Shown here one piece after another: positions 1 to 7,559 of a stretch of DNA of 64,000 nucleotides. How positions within the stretch are numbered: the first letter of the stretch is position 1; each line of letters begins with the position of its first letter. Below the pieces are notes generated by a model. The model saw nothing but the letters and a program-made list of their open reading frames with translations, was not told the origin of the DNA and did no database searches. Made by a program: the position numbers and the translations under genes. The stretch is from Chryseobacterium gleum (lineage in GTDB: Bacteria > Bacteroidota > Bacteroidia > Flavobacteriales_D > Crocinitomicaceae): the NCBI GenBank assembly GCA_945897565.1, contig CAMDFN010000010.1, positions 1-64,000 of the forward strand, given 5' to 3'.

Positions 1-82
1 ATTTTTAGTACAATTCACAAATTTTGGCAAAAAATTGTTTAAAAGTTCAGTAATTCTAAGGCGTTGCTTCTCTGCGAATTTT

Positions 83-90
83 TAACTTTG
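83..90 (+). promoter_or_regulatory. -7 promoter element of the lpxD operon
   Basis: TAACTTTG matches the Bacteroidota primary-sigma -7 consensus TAnnTTTG. A TTG at 64-66 sits about 19 nt upstream and could be the -33 element. Only 4 nt separate the motif from the lpxD ATG, so the transcript would be leaderless or nearly so. The rest of positions 1-94 shows no other recognisable feature. Confidence 0.6.
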
Positions 91-94
91 AATT

Positions 95-1144
95 ATGGAA
101 TTCACTGCAACGCAGATTGCTGGTTTATTAAACGGAGAAGTCATTGGCAATCCCGACACGGTTGTTAGCATTTTAGCCAAAATCGAAGAAGGTGAAGCTG
201 GTGCGCTTAGTTTTCTTTCCAACCCCGCATACGAGCCGTACATCTACACCACGGGCTCAAGCATTTGTATTGTCAATCAAACCTTCGAACCATCTAAGGC
301 GCTGCCTTCTACACTCACTCTTGTGAAAGTAGCCGATGCCTACGCATGCTTTGCACAATTGCTTGCGCTCTACGACAGCATGAATAAAAAAGAGGCTATC
401 ATAGAACAGCCCTCCTTCATTCACGAAAGCGCTCAAATTGGCGAAAACGTCTATATCGGCGCTTTTGCATATATCGGCGCAAACGTCAAAATTGCCAACA
501 ACTGTCAAATCCATCCGCATGTGGTCATCCAAGACAATGCATCGGTAGCTGAGCACAGCACCATTTATGCGTCTGTAATTATTTATAAAGATTGCCAATT
601 AGGTGCGCGCTGTGTCATCCATGCCGGTACGGTAATTGGTTCTGACGGTTTTGGCTTTGCCCCAGACGAAAACGGTGTGTATAGCAAAATACCGCAAATT
701 GGCAATGTAGTCATTGAAGACGACGTCGAAATTGGCTCCAATTGCAGCATAGACCGCGCCACAATGGGCTCTACTTTCATTCGAAAAGGCGTCAAAATAG
801 ACAACCTTTGTCAGATCGCCCACAACGTAGATATCGATCAGCACACCGCCATGGCCGCGCAAGTTGGCATTGCTGGCTCCGCAAAAATCGGCAAATTCGT
901 CATGATTGGCGGGCAATCCGGCATTGCTGGGCACCTCAGTGTGGCAGACCACACCAAAATTGTGGCCCAATCAGGCATCCCATCAACAGTAAAAAAAGCC
1001 GATACCCTTATGGGCACACCGGCCATCTCCATCAACGACTACAAGCGCTCTCATATCGGCTTTCGCAAATTGCCAGGGCTCATCATCAAAATACAAGAAT
1101 TAGAAAACAAACTCAAAGAGCTGCTCAAAAACAAAGAAGCATGA
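95..1144 (+). CDS. lpxD: UDP-3-O-acylglucosamine N-acyltransferase LpxD
   Basis: Adds the N-linked 3-hydroxyacyl chain to UDP-3-O-acylglucosamine, the third step of lipid A synthesis, in the cytoplasm. The 349 aa match the family length. An N-terminal uridine-binding domain (about 1-100) is followed by left-handed beta-helix hexapeptide repeats (about 108-320). The IAHN motif places the expected catalytic histidine at His243 (E. coli His239). The C-terminal helix (325-349) is Lys/Leu/Glu-rich, as usual. The ATG follows a TAnnTTTG promoter by 4 nt, and the stop overlaps the start of lpxC-fabZ by ATGA, so it heads a translationally coupled operon. Assignment secure. Confidence 0.97.
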   Translation: MEFTATQIAGLLNGEVIGNPDTVVSILAKIEEGEAGALSFLSNPAYEPYIYTTGSSICIVNQTFEPSKALPSTLTLVKVADAYACFAQLLALYDSMNKKEAIIEQPSFIHESAQIGENVYIGAFAYIGANVKIANNCQIHPHVVIQDNASVAEHSTIYASVIIYKDCQLGARCVIHAGTVIGSDGFGFAPDENGVYSKIPQIGNVVIEDDVEIGSNCSIDRATMGSTFIRKGVKIDNLCQIAHNVDIDQHTAMAAQVGIAGSAKIGKFVMIGGQSGIAGHLSVADHTKIVAQSGIPSTVKKADTLMGTPAISINDYKRSHIGFRKLPGLIIKIQELENKLKELLKNKEA

Positions 1145-2544
1145 CAGAACAACAACGCACCATCAAAGATTCCATCGTATTTGAAGGCGTCGGTTTACAT
1201 ACCGGTGAAAAAGTACGCTTAGAAATTTGCCCCGCAGCTGCCAACCACGGCTATAAATTTCAGCGCACCGACCTCGACAACCAACCCATCATCAAAGCCG
1301 ACGCAGATTTCGTTGTGGCCACAGACCGCGGCACAACACTCGAACAAAATGGCGCGCGCGTCTACACCACAGAGCACGTGCTTGCCGCACTTTACGGTTG
1401 CCAAGTAGACAACGCACTGATCAAACTCAACGGCCCCGAAATTCCGATTATGGACGGCAGCGCTTTGGCATTCGTCAAGGCAATTGAAGCGATGGGCTAC
1501 CAAGACCAAGACGCCGTTCGCGACTATTTTGAACTCACTGAAAACATCCCATGGGAAGACCTCGATAAAGGCATTGAATTTCTGGCCATTCCAGACGTTC
1601 AATATCGCCTCACCGTTATGGTAGATTACAATTCTCCGGTTTTGGGTACCCAACACGCAAGCATGTACAACATTGGCGATTTCAACAAAGAAATCGCGCA
1701 TTGCCGCACTTTTGTTTTTCTTCGCGAGCTTGAATACCTAGCTAAAAATAACCTCATCAAAGGAGGTGACCTCAACAACGCAATTGTTCTCGTAGACCGC
1801 ACAGACATCAGCCAAACAGAACTCGACGAACTCGCCGATCTTTTGGGCAAAGAAAAGTTACAGGTTAGCCCAGATGGCATTGGTGTTTTGAACTCTATCA
1901 AGTTACAATGTGAAAACGAACCAGCTCGCCACAAACTACTCGATATCGTCGGTGACCTCGCCCTTGTTGGCAAGCCCATCAAAGCACATATATTAGCTGC
2001 CAGACCTGGTCATTCAGGCAATGTGCGTTTTGCAAAAGTACTGAAGGAGCAAATCAAAAAACAACAACAAGCAGGTCGTGTTTTTGACCTCACCAAAGAT
2101 CCACTCTACACCACCCAAGACATCGAGCGCATGCTTCCGCACCGCTACCCCTTCTTAATGGTCGACAAAATCATGGAGATCAATCCGACTTCCATTGTTG
2201 GCGTCAAGAACATCACCATGAACGAGCCCATCTTCACAGGGCACTTTCCTGGCAACCCCGTTTTCCCGGGTGTGTTGCAAGTAGAAGCCATGGCACAGGT
2301 TGGTGGTATATACGCGCTTTCTCAAGTCGAAGATCCGCATTTGTACTCTACCTATTTCATGAAAATTGACAACGTGCGTTTCAAGCAAAAAGTCATTCCG
2401 GGCGATACCGTCGTATTTGAACTTGTACTCAACTCTCCTATTCGCCGCGGACTTGTTGAGATGACCGGTACTGCTTATGTCAATGGCAAAGTGGTTTCAG
2501 AAGCAAGCATGCTCGCGCAAATCATCAAAGACAAAGCAGAATGA
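1141..2544 (+). CDS. lpxC/fabZ: Bifunctional UDP-3-O-acyl-GlcNAc deacetylase / 3-hydroxyacyl-ACP dehydratase (LpxC-FabZ fusion)
   Basis: A 467-aa fusion typical of Bacteroidota. Residues about 5-305 are LpxC, the zinc deacetylase that commits flux to lipid A: GVGLHTGE, zinc ligands His79, His264 and Asp268 (in HKLLDIVGD), catalytic His291. Residues about 320-467 are FabZ, the fatty-acid dehydratase: PHRYPFLMVD, active-site His368 in GHFPGNPVFPG, Glu382. The frame stays open upstream to 742, but that part only shadows lpxD in another frame; the ATG overlapping the lpxD stop is the real start. The stop overlaps lpxA by ATGA. Joining competing lipid A and fatty-acid activities in one chain fixes their ratio. 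Confidence 0.97.
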   Translation: MTEQQRTIKDSIVFEGVGLHTGEKVRLEICPAAANHGYKFQRTDLDNQPIIKADADFVVATDRGTTLEQNGARVYTTEHVLAALYGCQVDNALIKLNGPEIPIMDGSALAFVKAIEAMGYQDQDAVRDYFELTENIPWEDLDKGIEFLAIPDVQYRLTVMVDYNSPVLGTQHASMYNIGDFNKEIAHCRTFVFLRELEYLAKNNLIKGGDLNNAIVLVDRTDISQTELDELADLLGKEKLQVSPDGIGVLNSIKLQCENEPARHKLLDIVGDLALVGKPIKAHILAARPGHSGNVRFAKVLKEQIKKQQQAGRVFDLTKDPLYTTQDIERMLPHRYPFLMVDKIMEINPTSIVGVKNITMNEPIFTGHFPGNPVFPGVLQVEAMAQVGGIYALSQVEDPHLYSTYFMKIDNVRFKQKVIPGDTVVFELVLNSPIRRGLVEMTGTAYVNGKVVSEASMLAQIIKDKAE

Positions 2545-3317
2545 TATCCAACCTCGCCTCCGTCTCCCTCGATGCTCAAATAGGGCAAAACGTTCGCATA
2601 GACCCCTTTGCCGTAATTCACCCGGACGTCATAATTGGCAATGGTTGCCACATCCACTCCAACGCGGTATTGTATCCAGGGACGCGTATCGGTGAAGACT
2701 GCGATGTCTTTCCGGGTGCAAGTATTGGTGTAATTCCCCAAGACCTGAAATTTGGCAACGAATACACCACCGTAGAAATTGGCAACAACACCAAAATCCG
2801 CGAATGCGTCACTATACACCGCGGTACCAACGACAAACTCAAAACCACCATCGGAGACAACTGCCTATTGATGACCTACGTGCACATCGCCCACGATTGC
2901 CAAATTGGCAACAACGTTATTTTAGCAAGCTACACCGGACTTTCCGGCCACGTCACCATAGACGACTGGGCCATACTCGAAGGTAAAGCCGCCGCCCAAC
3001 AATTCACACACATTGGCAAACATGCTTTTATTGGTGGCGCTTCTCTGATCAGAAAAGATGTTCCGCCATATATCAAGGCAGCTAGAGAGCCCCTTTCTTT
3101 TGCGGGTGTCAACTCTGTGGGCCTCAGAAGACGCGGCTTCAGCGAAGAACAGGTCCGCGAAATCGAAGACCTCTACCGCATCCTCTATGTACAAAACAGC
3201 AATGTGTCTAGAGGCATCAAAATTGTTGAAGATACCATGCCAGAAAGCCCACTTCGCTCAGAAATCATCGGATTTATTAAAACAGCAGAAAACGGCGTAA
3301 TTCGCGGCATGATATGA
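2541..3317 (+). CDS. lpxA: Acyl-ACP--UDP-N-acetylglucosamine O-acyltransferase LpxA
   Basis: Catalyses the first lipid A step, transfer of a 3-hydroxyacyl chain from ACP to the 3-OH of UDP-GlcNAc, in the cytoplasm. 258 aa, normal length. Hexapeptide beta-helix repeats fill about 5-185 and a helical C-terminus (about 190-258) completes the trimer fold. HIAHDC (115-120) gives the expected catalytic His118. Overlaps fabZ upstream and rlmD downstream by ATGA, so it is translated as part of the lpx operon. Its acyl-chain choice cannot be read reliably from sequence alone. Confidence 0.97.
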   Translation: MISNLASVSLDAQIGQNVRIDPFAVIHPDVIIGNGCHIHSNAVLYPGTRIGEDCDVFPGASIGVIPQDLKFGNEYTTVEIGNNTKIRECVTIHRGTNDKLKTTIGDNCLLMTYVHIAHDCQIGNNVILASYTGLSGHVTIDDWAILEGKAAAQQFTHIGKHAFIGGASLIRKDVPPYIKAAREPLSFAGVNSVGLRRRGFSEEQVREIEDLYRILYVQNSNVSRGIKIVEDTMPESPLRSEIIGFIKTAENGVIRGMI

Positions 3318-4747
3318 CCTTACAGCGCGCTCAAGAAATCGACCTTCAGATTGTTGACTACGCATTTGGAGGCCGAGGTATCGCCAGAATTCAGACAGAT
3401 AAAGGCCCATTTGTCATTTTTGTAGACAACGCTTTTCCAGGCCAACTCGTTCGGGCCAAAATCGAAACCAAGCGCAAATCTTTTGCCGAAGCCAAATTGC
3501 TCGAAGTGCTCAAGCGTGCCGAAATCGAGACCGTTTCTAATTTTCAAGAAATTTCTGGAGGCCCGTATATCCATGTGCCTGTAGCTATCCAAGAAAAATT
3601 CAAGCAAGAAAGTACACTCACTACTTTTTCCAAACTCAGTGGACTCAACGATGTGAGCGCTAAGTTTGATACTTTCATTTCGTCGCCACAGCATTACCAC
3701 TACCGCAACAAAATGGAGTACAGTTTTTCTTGTATTGAGCACGACCTCGACACAAATGAAGAACTCGACGACGCTTTTGCCTTAGGCTTCAAACGCCGCG
3801 GCACGTGGTGGAAAGTTGAGAGCCTCAACAAAGCGAGCGGCCTCTTCGATCAAGACTGGGAAAACAAACTCAAAGAAATCCGCATATTTCTGCAGCAAAC
3901 CGGGCTTCCCGCCTGGCATCCACCACAAAAAAAGGGTTTTTTCAGACATATCGTTGTCCGTAAATCGTTCTTAAATGACCAATTATTGATCAACTTAGTC
4001 ACTTCCAATGAAGGAATTGAACATTTTGATATTCAGGCATTTGCTAAATTTATTCAGGAACTTCACCCCGGCAGAATTGCTGGGCTTTGGCACACCATTA
4101 ACGACAACGTTGCCGACCGCGCCAAAATAGAAAACGGCCATTCACAACTCATTTTTGGACAAGCCGTAATTGAAGAAGAGCTTGCCGGTTTGCGTTTTCA
4201 GATCAGCATGGAAAGTTTCTTTCAGACCAATCCTTCTTGCGCCGAACTCCTTTACGACAAAGCCCTCGATTACCTGTTTGAAGACGACTTCAAGCCCGGA
4301 GACATCGCTATGGACTTATTCTGCGGAACCGGCACTATTGGCCAGCTGATGGCCAAACGCAACCCTAACGTTCGCATTATTGGTGTAGATATCGTCGAAA
4401 AGGCAATTGACGATGCCAAGCAAAATGCCGCTAAAAACGGCATCCATAGCGTCGAGTTTTTTGCCGCAGACGTCGGTAAATTTCTCAGAGAATATCCCGA
4501 TTTCCAAGGAAAGATCAAGCGCATTATGCTAGACCCTCCGCGTGCAGGTATTGCGCCCAAAACCCTACAAAAAGTAATTGCACTCGATGCAGACAGCATT
4601 GTTTACATCAGCTGCAACCCGTCAACCCAAGCCCGTGATGCCGCTACACTCGCAGACGCTGGCTATGTACTCCAAAAGTATGCTTTAGTTGATCAATTTC
4701 CACACACTGGCCACATCGAAGCGATAGCCAAATTCAAAAAAGCATGA
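3314..4747 (+). CDS. rlmD: 23S rRNA (uracil-C5)-methyltransferase, RlmD/RumA family, without Fe-S cysteines
   Basis: Predicted to make m5U in 23S rRNA, like RlmD at U1939. An N-terminal TRAM RNA-binding domain (about 5-65) precedes a SAM-dependent methyltransferase core with DLFCGTGTIG, LDPPRAG and the catalytic Cys434 in SCNPSTQARD. 477 aa fits the family. Oddly, the four cysteines that hold the 4Fe-4S cluster in RumA are absent: the CGGC-type segment reads SGGP (81-84), Ser occupies the earlier ligand position (75), and the fourth site also lacks Cys. Target specificity (RlmD, RlmC or TrmA-like) is inferred. Coupled by ATGA to lpxA and cinA; its place in an lpx operon is unusual. Confidence 0.88.
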   Translation: MTLQRAQEIDLQIVDYAFGGRGIARIQTDKGPFVIFVDNAFPGQLVRAKIETKRKSFAEAKLLEVLKRAEIETVSNFQEISGGPYIHVPVAIQEKFKQESTLTTFSKLSGLNDVSAKFDTFISSPQHYHYRNKMEYSFSCIEHDLDTNEELDDAFALGFKRRGTWWKVESLNKASGLFDQDWENKLKEIRIFLQQTGLPAWHPPQKKGFFRHIVVRKSFLNDQLLINLVTSNEGIEHFDIQAFAKFIQELHPGRIAGLWHTINDNVADRAKIENGHSQLIFGQAVIEEELAGLRFQISMESFFQTNPSCAELLYDKALDYLFEDDFKPGDIAMDLFCGTGTIGQLMAKRNPNVRIIGVDIVEKAIDDAKQNAAKNGIHSVEFFAADVGKFLREYPDFQGKIKRIMLDPPRAGIAPKTLQKVIALDADSIVYISCNPSTQARDAATLADAGYVLQKYALVDQFPHTGHIEAIAKFKKA

Positions 4748-5982
4748 AAGTAGAAGTACTCGCAATTGGCGACGAATTACTCATCGGACAAACCATCAAT
4801 ACCAATGCCGCCTGGATAGGTCAAGAAATGGCCAACAGAGGCTTTCGCGTCCAACGTAGCCTGACCATTGCCGACGACCCGAATTCAATCGTTGCCGCCC
4901 TAGATGGCATCTTGCCCAACACCAACTGCGTGGTCATCACCGGCGGCCTTGGCCCGACCAAAGACGACCTCACCAAATATACTTTAGCGACCTATTTTGA
5001 AAGTCCTCTAGAGATTGATCAAGCAACACTGGATCAAATTAAAGGTTTTTTTGCAAGCCGAAATAAACCCATGCTCGAGGTCAATGTGCAACAAGCAGCT
5101 TTACCTATAAAAGCAACGATTTTAAAAAACAGACGCGGCACGGCAGCAGGCATGTGGTTTGAGCGCAACCAAGTTATTTTCATTTCTTTACCGGGCGTCC
5201 CCTATGAAATGAAAACGATTATGACTGAGGAGGCTTTTCCCTTGCTCGAAAAACGTTTTGTGGGCGCAACCCTCTACCACAAAACCATGCATACCCAAGG
5301 TATTGGCGAGTCATTTTTAGCAGATCTAATTGCAGACTGGGAAGACCGCGTGAGAGCGGCAGGCCTTGGACTGGCCTATCTTCCCTCACCAGGCTTGGTT
5401 AAACTGCGCCTAAGTTCTTACACAGGTCAAGAAAATGCAGCACTCATCGATCGATTTTTTGCGGAATTAGAAGCAACTATACCCGCAAATATTTTTGGCT
5501 ATGGCGAGATTACCCTTGAAGCAGCCCTTGGGCAAGAACTTATGTTTAAAAATGCTACCGTAGGCACTGTAGAGAGTTGTACCGCTGGTTTACTTGCGCA
5601 ACACATCGCTCGTATTTCAGGTGCGTCTGCTTATTACCAAGGTGCGTTACTTACTTATTCAAATGAACTCAAAGTAAAGATTGCAGAGGTAAATGCAAAG
5701 GTTTTGGAGCAATATGGTGCCGTAAGTGAAGAAGTTGCACTTGAAATGGCAGCCAACGGACGTCGGCTTCTAGGTGTCGATTATTGCTTATCTACAACCG
5801 GGGTAGCTGGCCCCACGGGTGGAAGCATCGACAAACCTGTTGGTTTGGTATGGGTAGGCTTAAGTGGCCCCAATGGCACTATTGCTCAGAAATTTCAGTT
5901 CGGTGACAACCGCGTTCGCAACTTAGAAATGACTGTATTGAGCGCCATGAATTGGCTGCGCCATTACCTCAAAACGAACTAA
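4744..5982 (+). CDS. cinA: CinA family nicotinamide-nucleotide amidohydrolase
   Basis: 412 aa in the standard two-domain order. An N-terminal MoCF-like COG1058 domain (about 1-170; GDELLIGQ, TGGLGPTKDD) probably acts as ADP-ribose/NMN pyrophosphatase. The C-terminal CinA domain (about 250-408; ESCTAG, TGVAGPTGG) deamidates NMN in pyridine-nucleotide salvage. ATGA overlap with rlmD makes it the last gene of the lpx operon. Its stop codon overlaps the stop of the convergent gene by 4 nt, leaving no room for a separate terminator. Confidence 0.95.
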   Translation: MKVEVLAIGDELLIGQTINTNAAWIGQEMANRGFRVQRSLTIADDPNSIVAALDGILPNTNCVVITGGLGPTKDDLTKYTLATYFESPLEIDQATLDQIKGFFASRNKPMLEVNVQQAALPIKATILKNRRGTAAGMWFERNQVIFISLPGVPYEMKTIMTEEAFPLLEKRFVGATLYHKTMHTQGIGESFLADLIADWEDRVRAAGLGLAYLPSPGLVKLRLSSYTGQENAALIDRFFAELEATIPANIFGYGEITLEAALGQELMFKNATVGTVESCTAGLLAQHIARISGASAYYQGALLTYSNELKVKIAEVNAKVLEQYGAVSEEVALEMAANGRRLLGVDYCLSTTGVAGPTGGSIDKPVGLVWVGLSGPNGTIAQKFQFGDNRVRNLEMTVLSAMNWLRHYLKTN

Positions 5983-6905
5983 GGTACATAAATTTTGGCC
6001 ACTTCTGCTGCACAGCGGATCAAATAAAAACCTGAAGGCAAAGCCGTGCCATTTACTTGAGCAACTGTTGTTTGTTGTAGCAATTGTCCTGACAATCTGT
6101 AAATCTCTACTTTTTCTTGCGGTGTGGCGCCTTCAATCAGTAACCGATTGTTTTCATCTATTGAAATAAGGAGCAACTGATTTGCATCATTCGCCTCGAC
6201 ACCAACTAAGTTATAAATCAATTCTACGTCGTCTATGAGCACTTCGTCATTGGCACTCCCTCCGCCCGGAATATGATTGGTGGTGAAGGTCAGCAAAATG
6301 AATTTTGGCGCCAAGCCTGTATTGACGGTATAGGTGAACGGAGCAGAAAAACGGGTCCAGACGTTGTTGGTCGGTGAAAACTGAAAATCGGCATCGGCTA
6401 CCACAAATGCTTCGGACGCAGCATTGATGGGATCTTGGACGGCAAATTGATCGTGGATTACCGCATGCATACCCGCTTTTTGGGTAGCAGAGGCTGTGTA
6501 ACGCGCCCAAAAAACAATGGAATCTGGTGCTTGGGTAAGCGCTTCGGAAAAGGCGGCATCGTTCAATACCGAATAATTGTAATTATCTGGACTACTGAGG
6601 TTTGAACTCCCCATGTTCATGCGCCCTGTAGTCAAGACGCCATTGGCCATAATTCCCAACGTACTTTTGGACCAAATTCTTGCGCAATAACTACCGGTAG
6701 CGCCTGAGCGAACGTTGGTCGAGCGCTCGACTTGTTTGGAAGCGAAGGTCGCAAAACTACCAGTGGCAGTCTTGAAAGAGGACCAATTGGTGGGTTCTTC
6801 TTGATTTGAACCGAGGTTGTCCCAGTTTTCGAATCCTGAATTAGCGATTTGCTGCGCATGGAGCGTTGAAGTCAGTAGAATTACGGATAGGATGTGTGCT
6901 TTCAT
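5979..6905 (-). CDS. Secreted protein with PCMD-like domain and T9SS type A sorting domain
   Basis: 308 aa. A signal peptide (about 1-17, ending LHAQ) precedes a beta-rich extracellular domain starting GFENW. The order of motifs (GFENWD, WSSF, VRSG, DDVELIYN) resembles the putative carbohydrate-metabolism/binding PCMD family, but I cannot confirm this without a profile search. The last ~75 residues form a T9SS type A sorting domain (VEIYRLSGQLL, LPSGFYLIR, KIYVP end). It is probably exported by T9SS and kept at the cell surface or released. It has its own divergent promoter (6921-6928). Function unknown. Confidence 0.8.
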   Translation of the reverse strand: MKAHILSVILLTSTLHAQQIANSGFENWDNLGSNQEEPTNWSSFKTATGSFATFASKQVERSTNVRSGATGSYCARIWSKSTLGIMANGVLTTGRMNMGSSNLSSPDNYNYSVLNDAAFSEALTQAPDSIVFWARYTASATQKAGMHAVIHDQFAVQDPINAASEAFVVADADFQFSPTNNVWTRFSAPFTYTVNTGLAPKFILLTFTTNHIPGGGSANDEVLIDDVELIYNLVGVEANDANQLLLISIDENNRLLIEGATPQEKVEIYRLSGQLLQQTTVAQVNGTALPSGFYLIRCAAEVAKIYVP

Positions 6906-6920
6906 GATATAGATTTAGAA

Positions 6921-6928
6921 CAAATTTA
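6921..6928 (-). promoter_or_regulatory. -7 element for the T9SS secreted protein
   Basis: Read on the minus strand this is TAAATTTG, an exact TAnnTTTG match, 15 nt upstream of the ATG at 6905. It shares a 45-bp divergent intergenic space with the queE promoter. Confidence 0.5.
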
Positions 6929-6938
6929 ACATTTTAGG

Positions 6939-6946
6939 TAACTTTA
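6939..6946 (+). promoter_or_regulatory. -7 element of queE
   Basis: TAACTTTA matches TAnnTTTG except for the last base and ends 4 nt before the queE ATG, the same spacing as other start-abutting promoters in this window. Confidence 0.4.
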
Positions 6947-6950
6947 CCAA

Positions 6951-7559
6951 ATGATACACAATGCAACTTTGCCCGTCATGGAACACTTCTATACCCTTCA
7001 AGGTGAAGGACGTCACAGCGGAAGAGCGGCCTATTTTATACGTTTAGCAGGTTGTGACGTCGGCTGCGTTTGGTGCGACGTCAAAGAAAGCTGGGATATC
7101 TCGCCAAGTCAATACCTCAGTATAGAAAAAATCGTAGAAGAAGTAGGCCAAACGCCCACAGATTTTGTGGTCATTACAGGGGGCGAACCCACCATGCACA
7201 ACCTCACTGCACTCACAAGCGCACTCCAAGAAAAAGGCTACGAAATTGCAATTGAAACCGCTGGCGTTCACCCACTCAAGGGGCATACCGATTGGTATTG
7301 CTTCTCGCCAAAAAAATTCAAAGCTCCTATCGAAGAAGCCTATACTTTGGCGCAAGAACTCAAAGTAGTTATTGCACACCCATCTGATTTTGAATGGGCC
7401 GAGCAACATGCTGCGAAAGTTTCAAAGTCGTGCGTACTTTATTTGCAAACAGAATGGGAGAAGCAAGACCGCTTTCTACCTCTCATTATCGACTATATCA
7501 AACGCAACAAAAAATGGAAAATCTCGTTACAGACGCATAAATACATGCAGATTCCATGA
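6951..7559 (+). CDS. queE: 7-carboxy-7-deazaguanine synthase QueE
   Basis: Radical-SAM enzyme that converts carboxytetrahydropterin into 7-carboxy-7-deazaguanine, the ring-contraction step of queuosine synthesis. 202 aa, in the range for short QueE. The Fe-S ligands are Cys35, Cys39 and Cys42 (CDVGCVWC), the CxxxCxxC arrangement; ITGGEPT is the second family motif. Queuosine modifies tRNA wobble bases, which fits the window's other tRNA genes. No other queuosine gene is adjacent. The stop overlaps the next start by ATGA. Confidence 0.94.
   Translation: MIHNATLPVMEHFYTLQGEGRHSGRAAYFIRLAGCDVGCVWCDVKESWDISPSQYLSIEKIVEEVGQTPTDFVVITGGEPTMHNLTALTSALQEKGYEIAIETAGVHPLKGHTDWYCFSPKKFKAPIEEAYTLAQELKVVIAHPSDFEWAEQHAAKVSKSCVLYLQTEWEKQDRFLPLIIDYIKRNKKWKISLQTHKYMQIP

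Noticed and set aside
742-1140. In-frame N-terminal extension of lpxC-fabZ
   Set aside because: It overlaps lpxD in another frame, has no LpxC-like residues, and the ATG at 1141 overlapping the lpxD stop fits the family start exactly.
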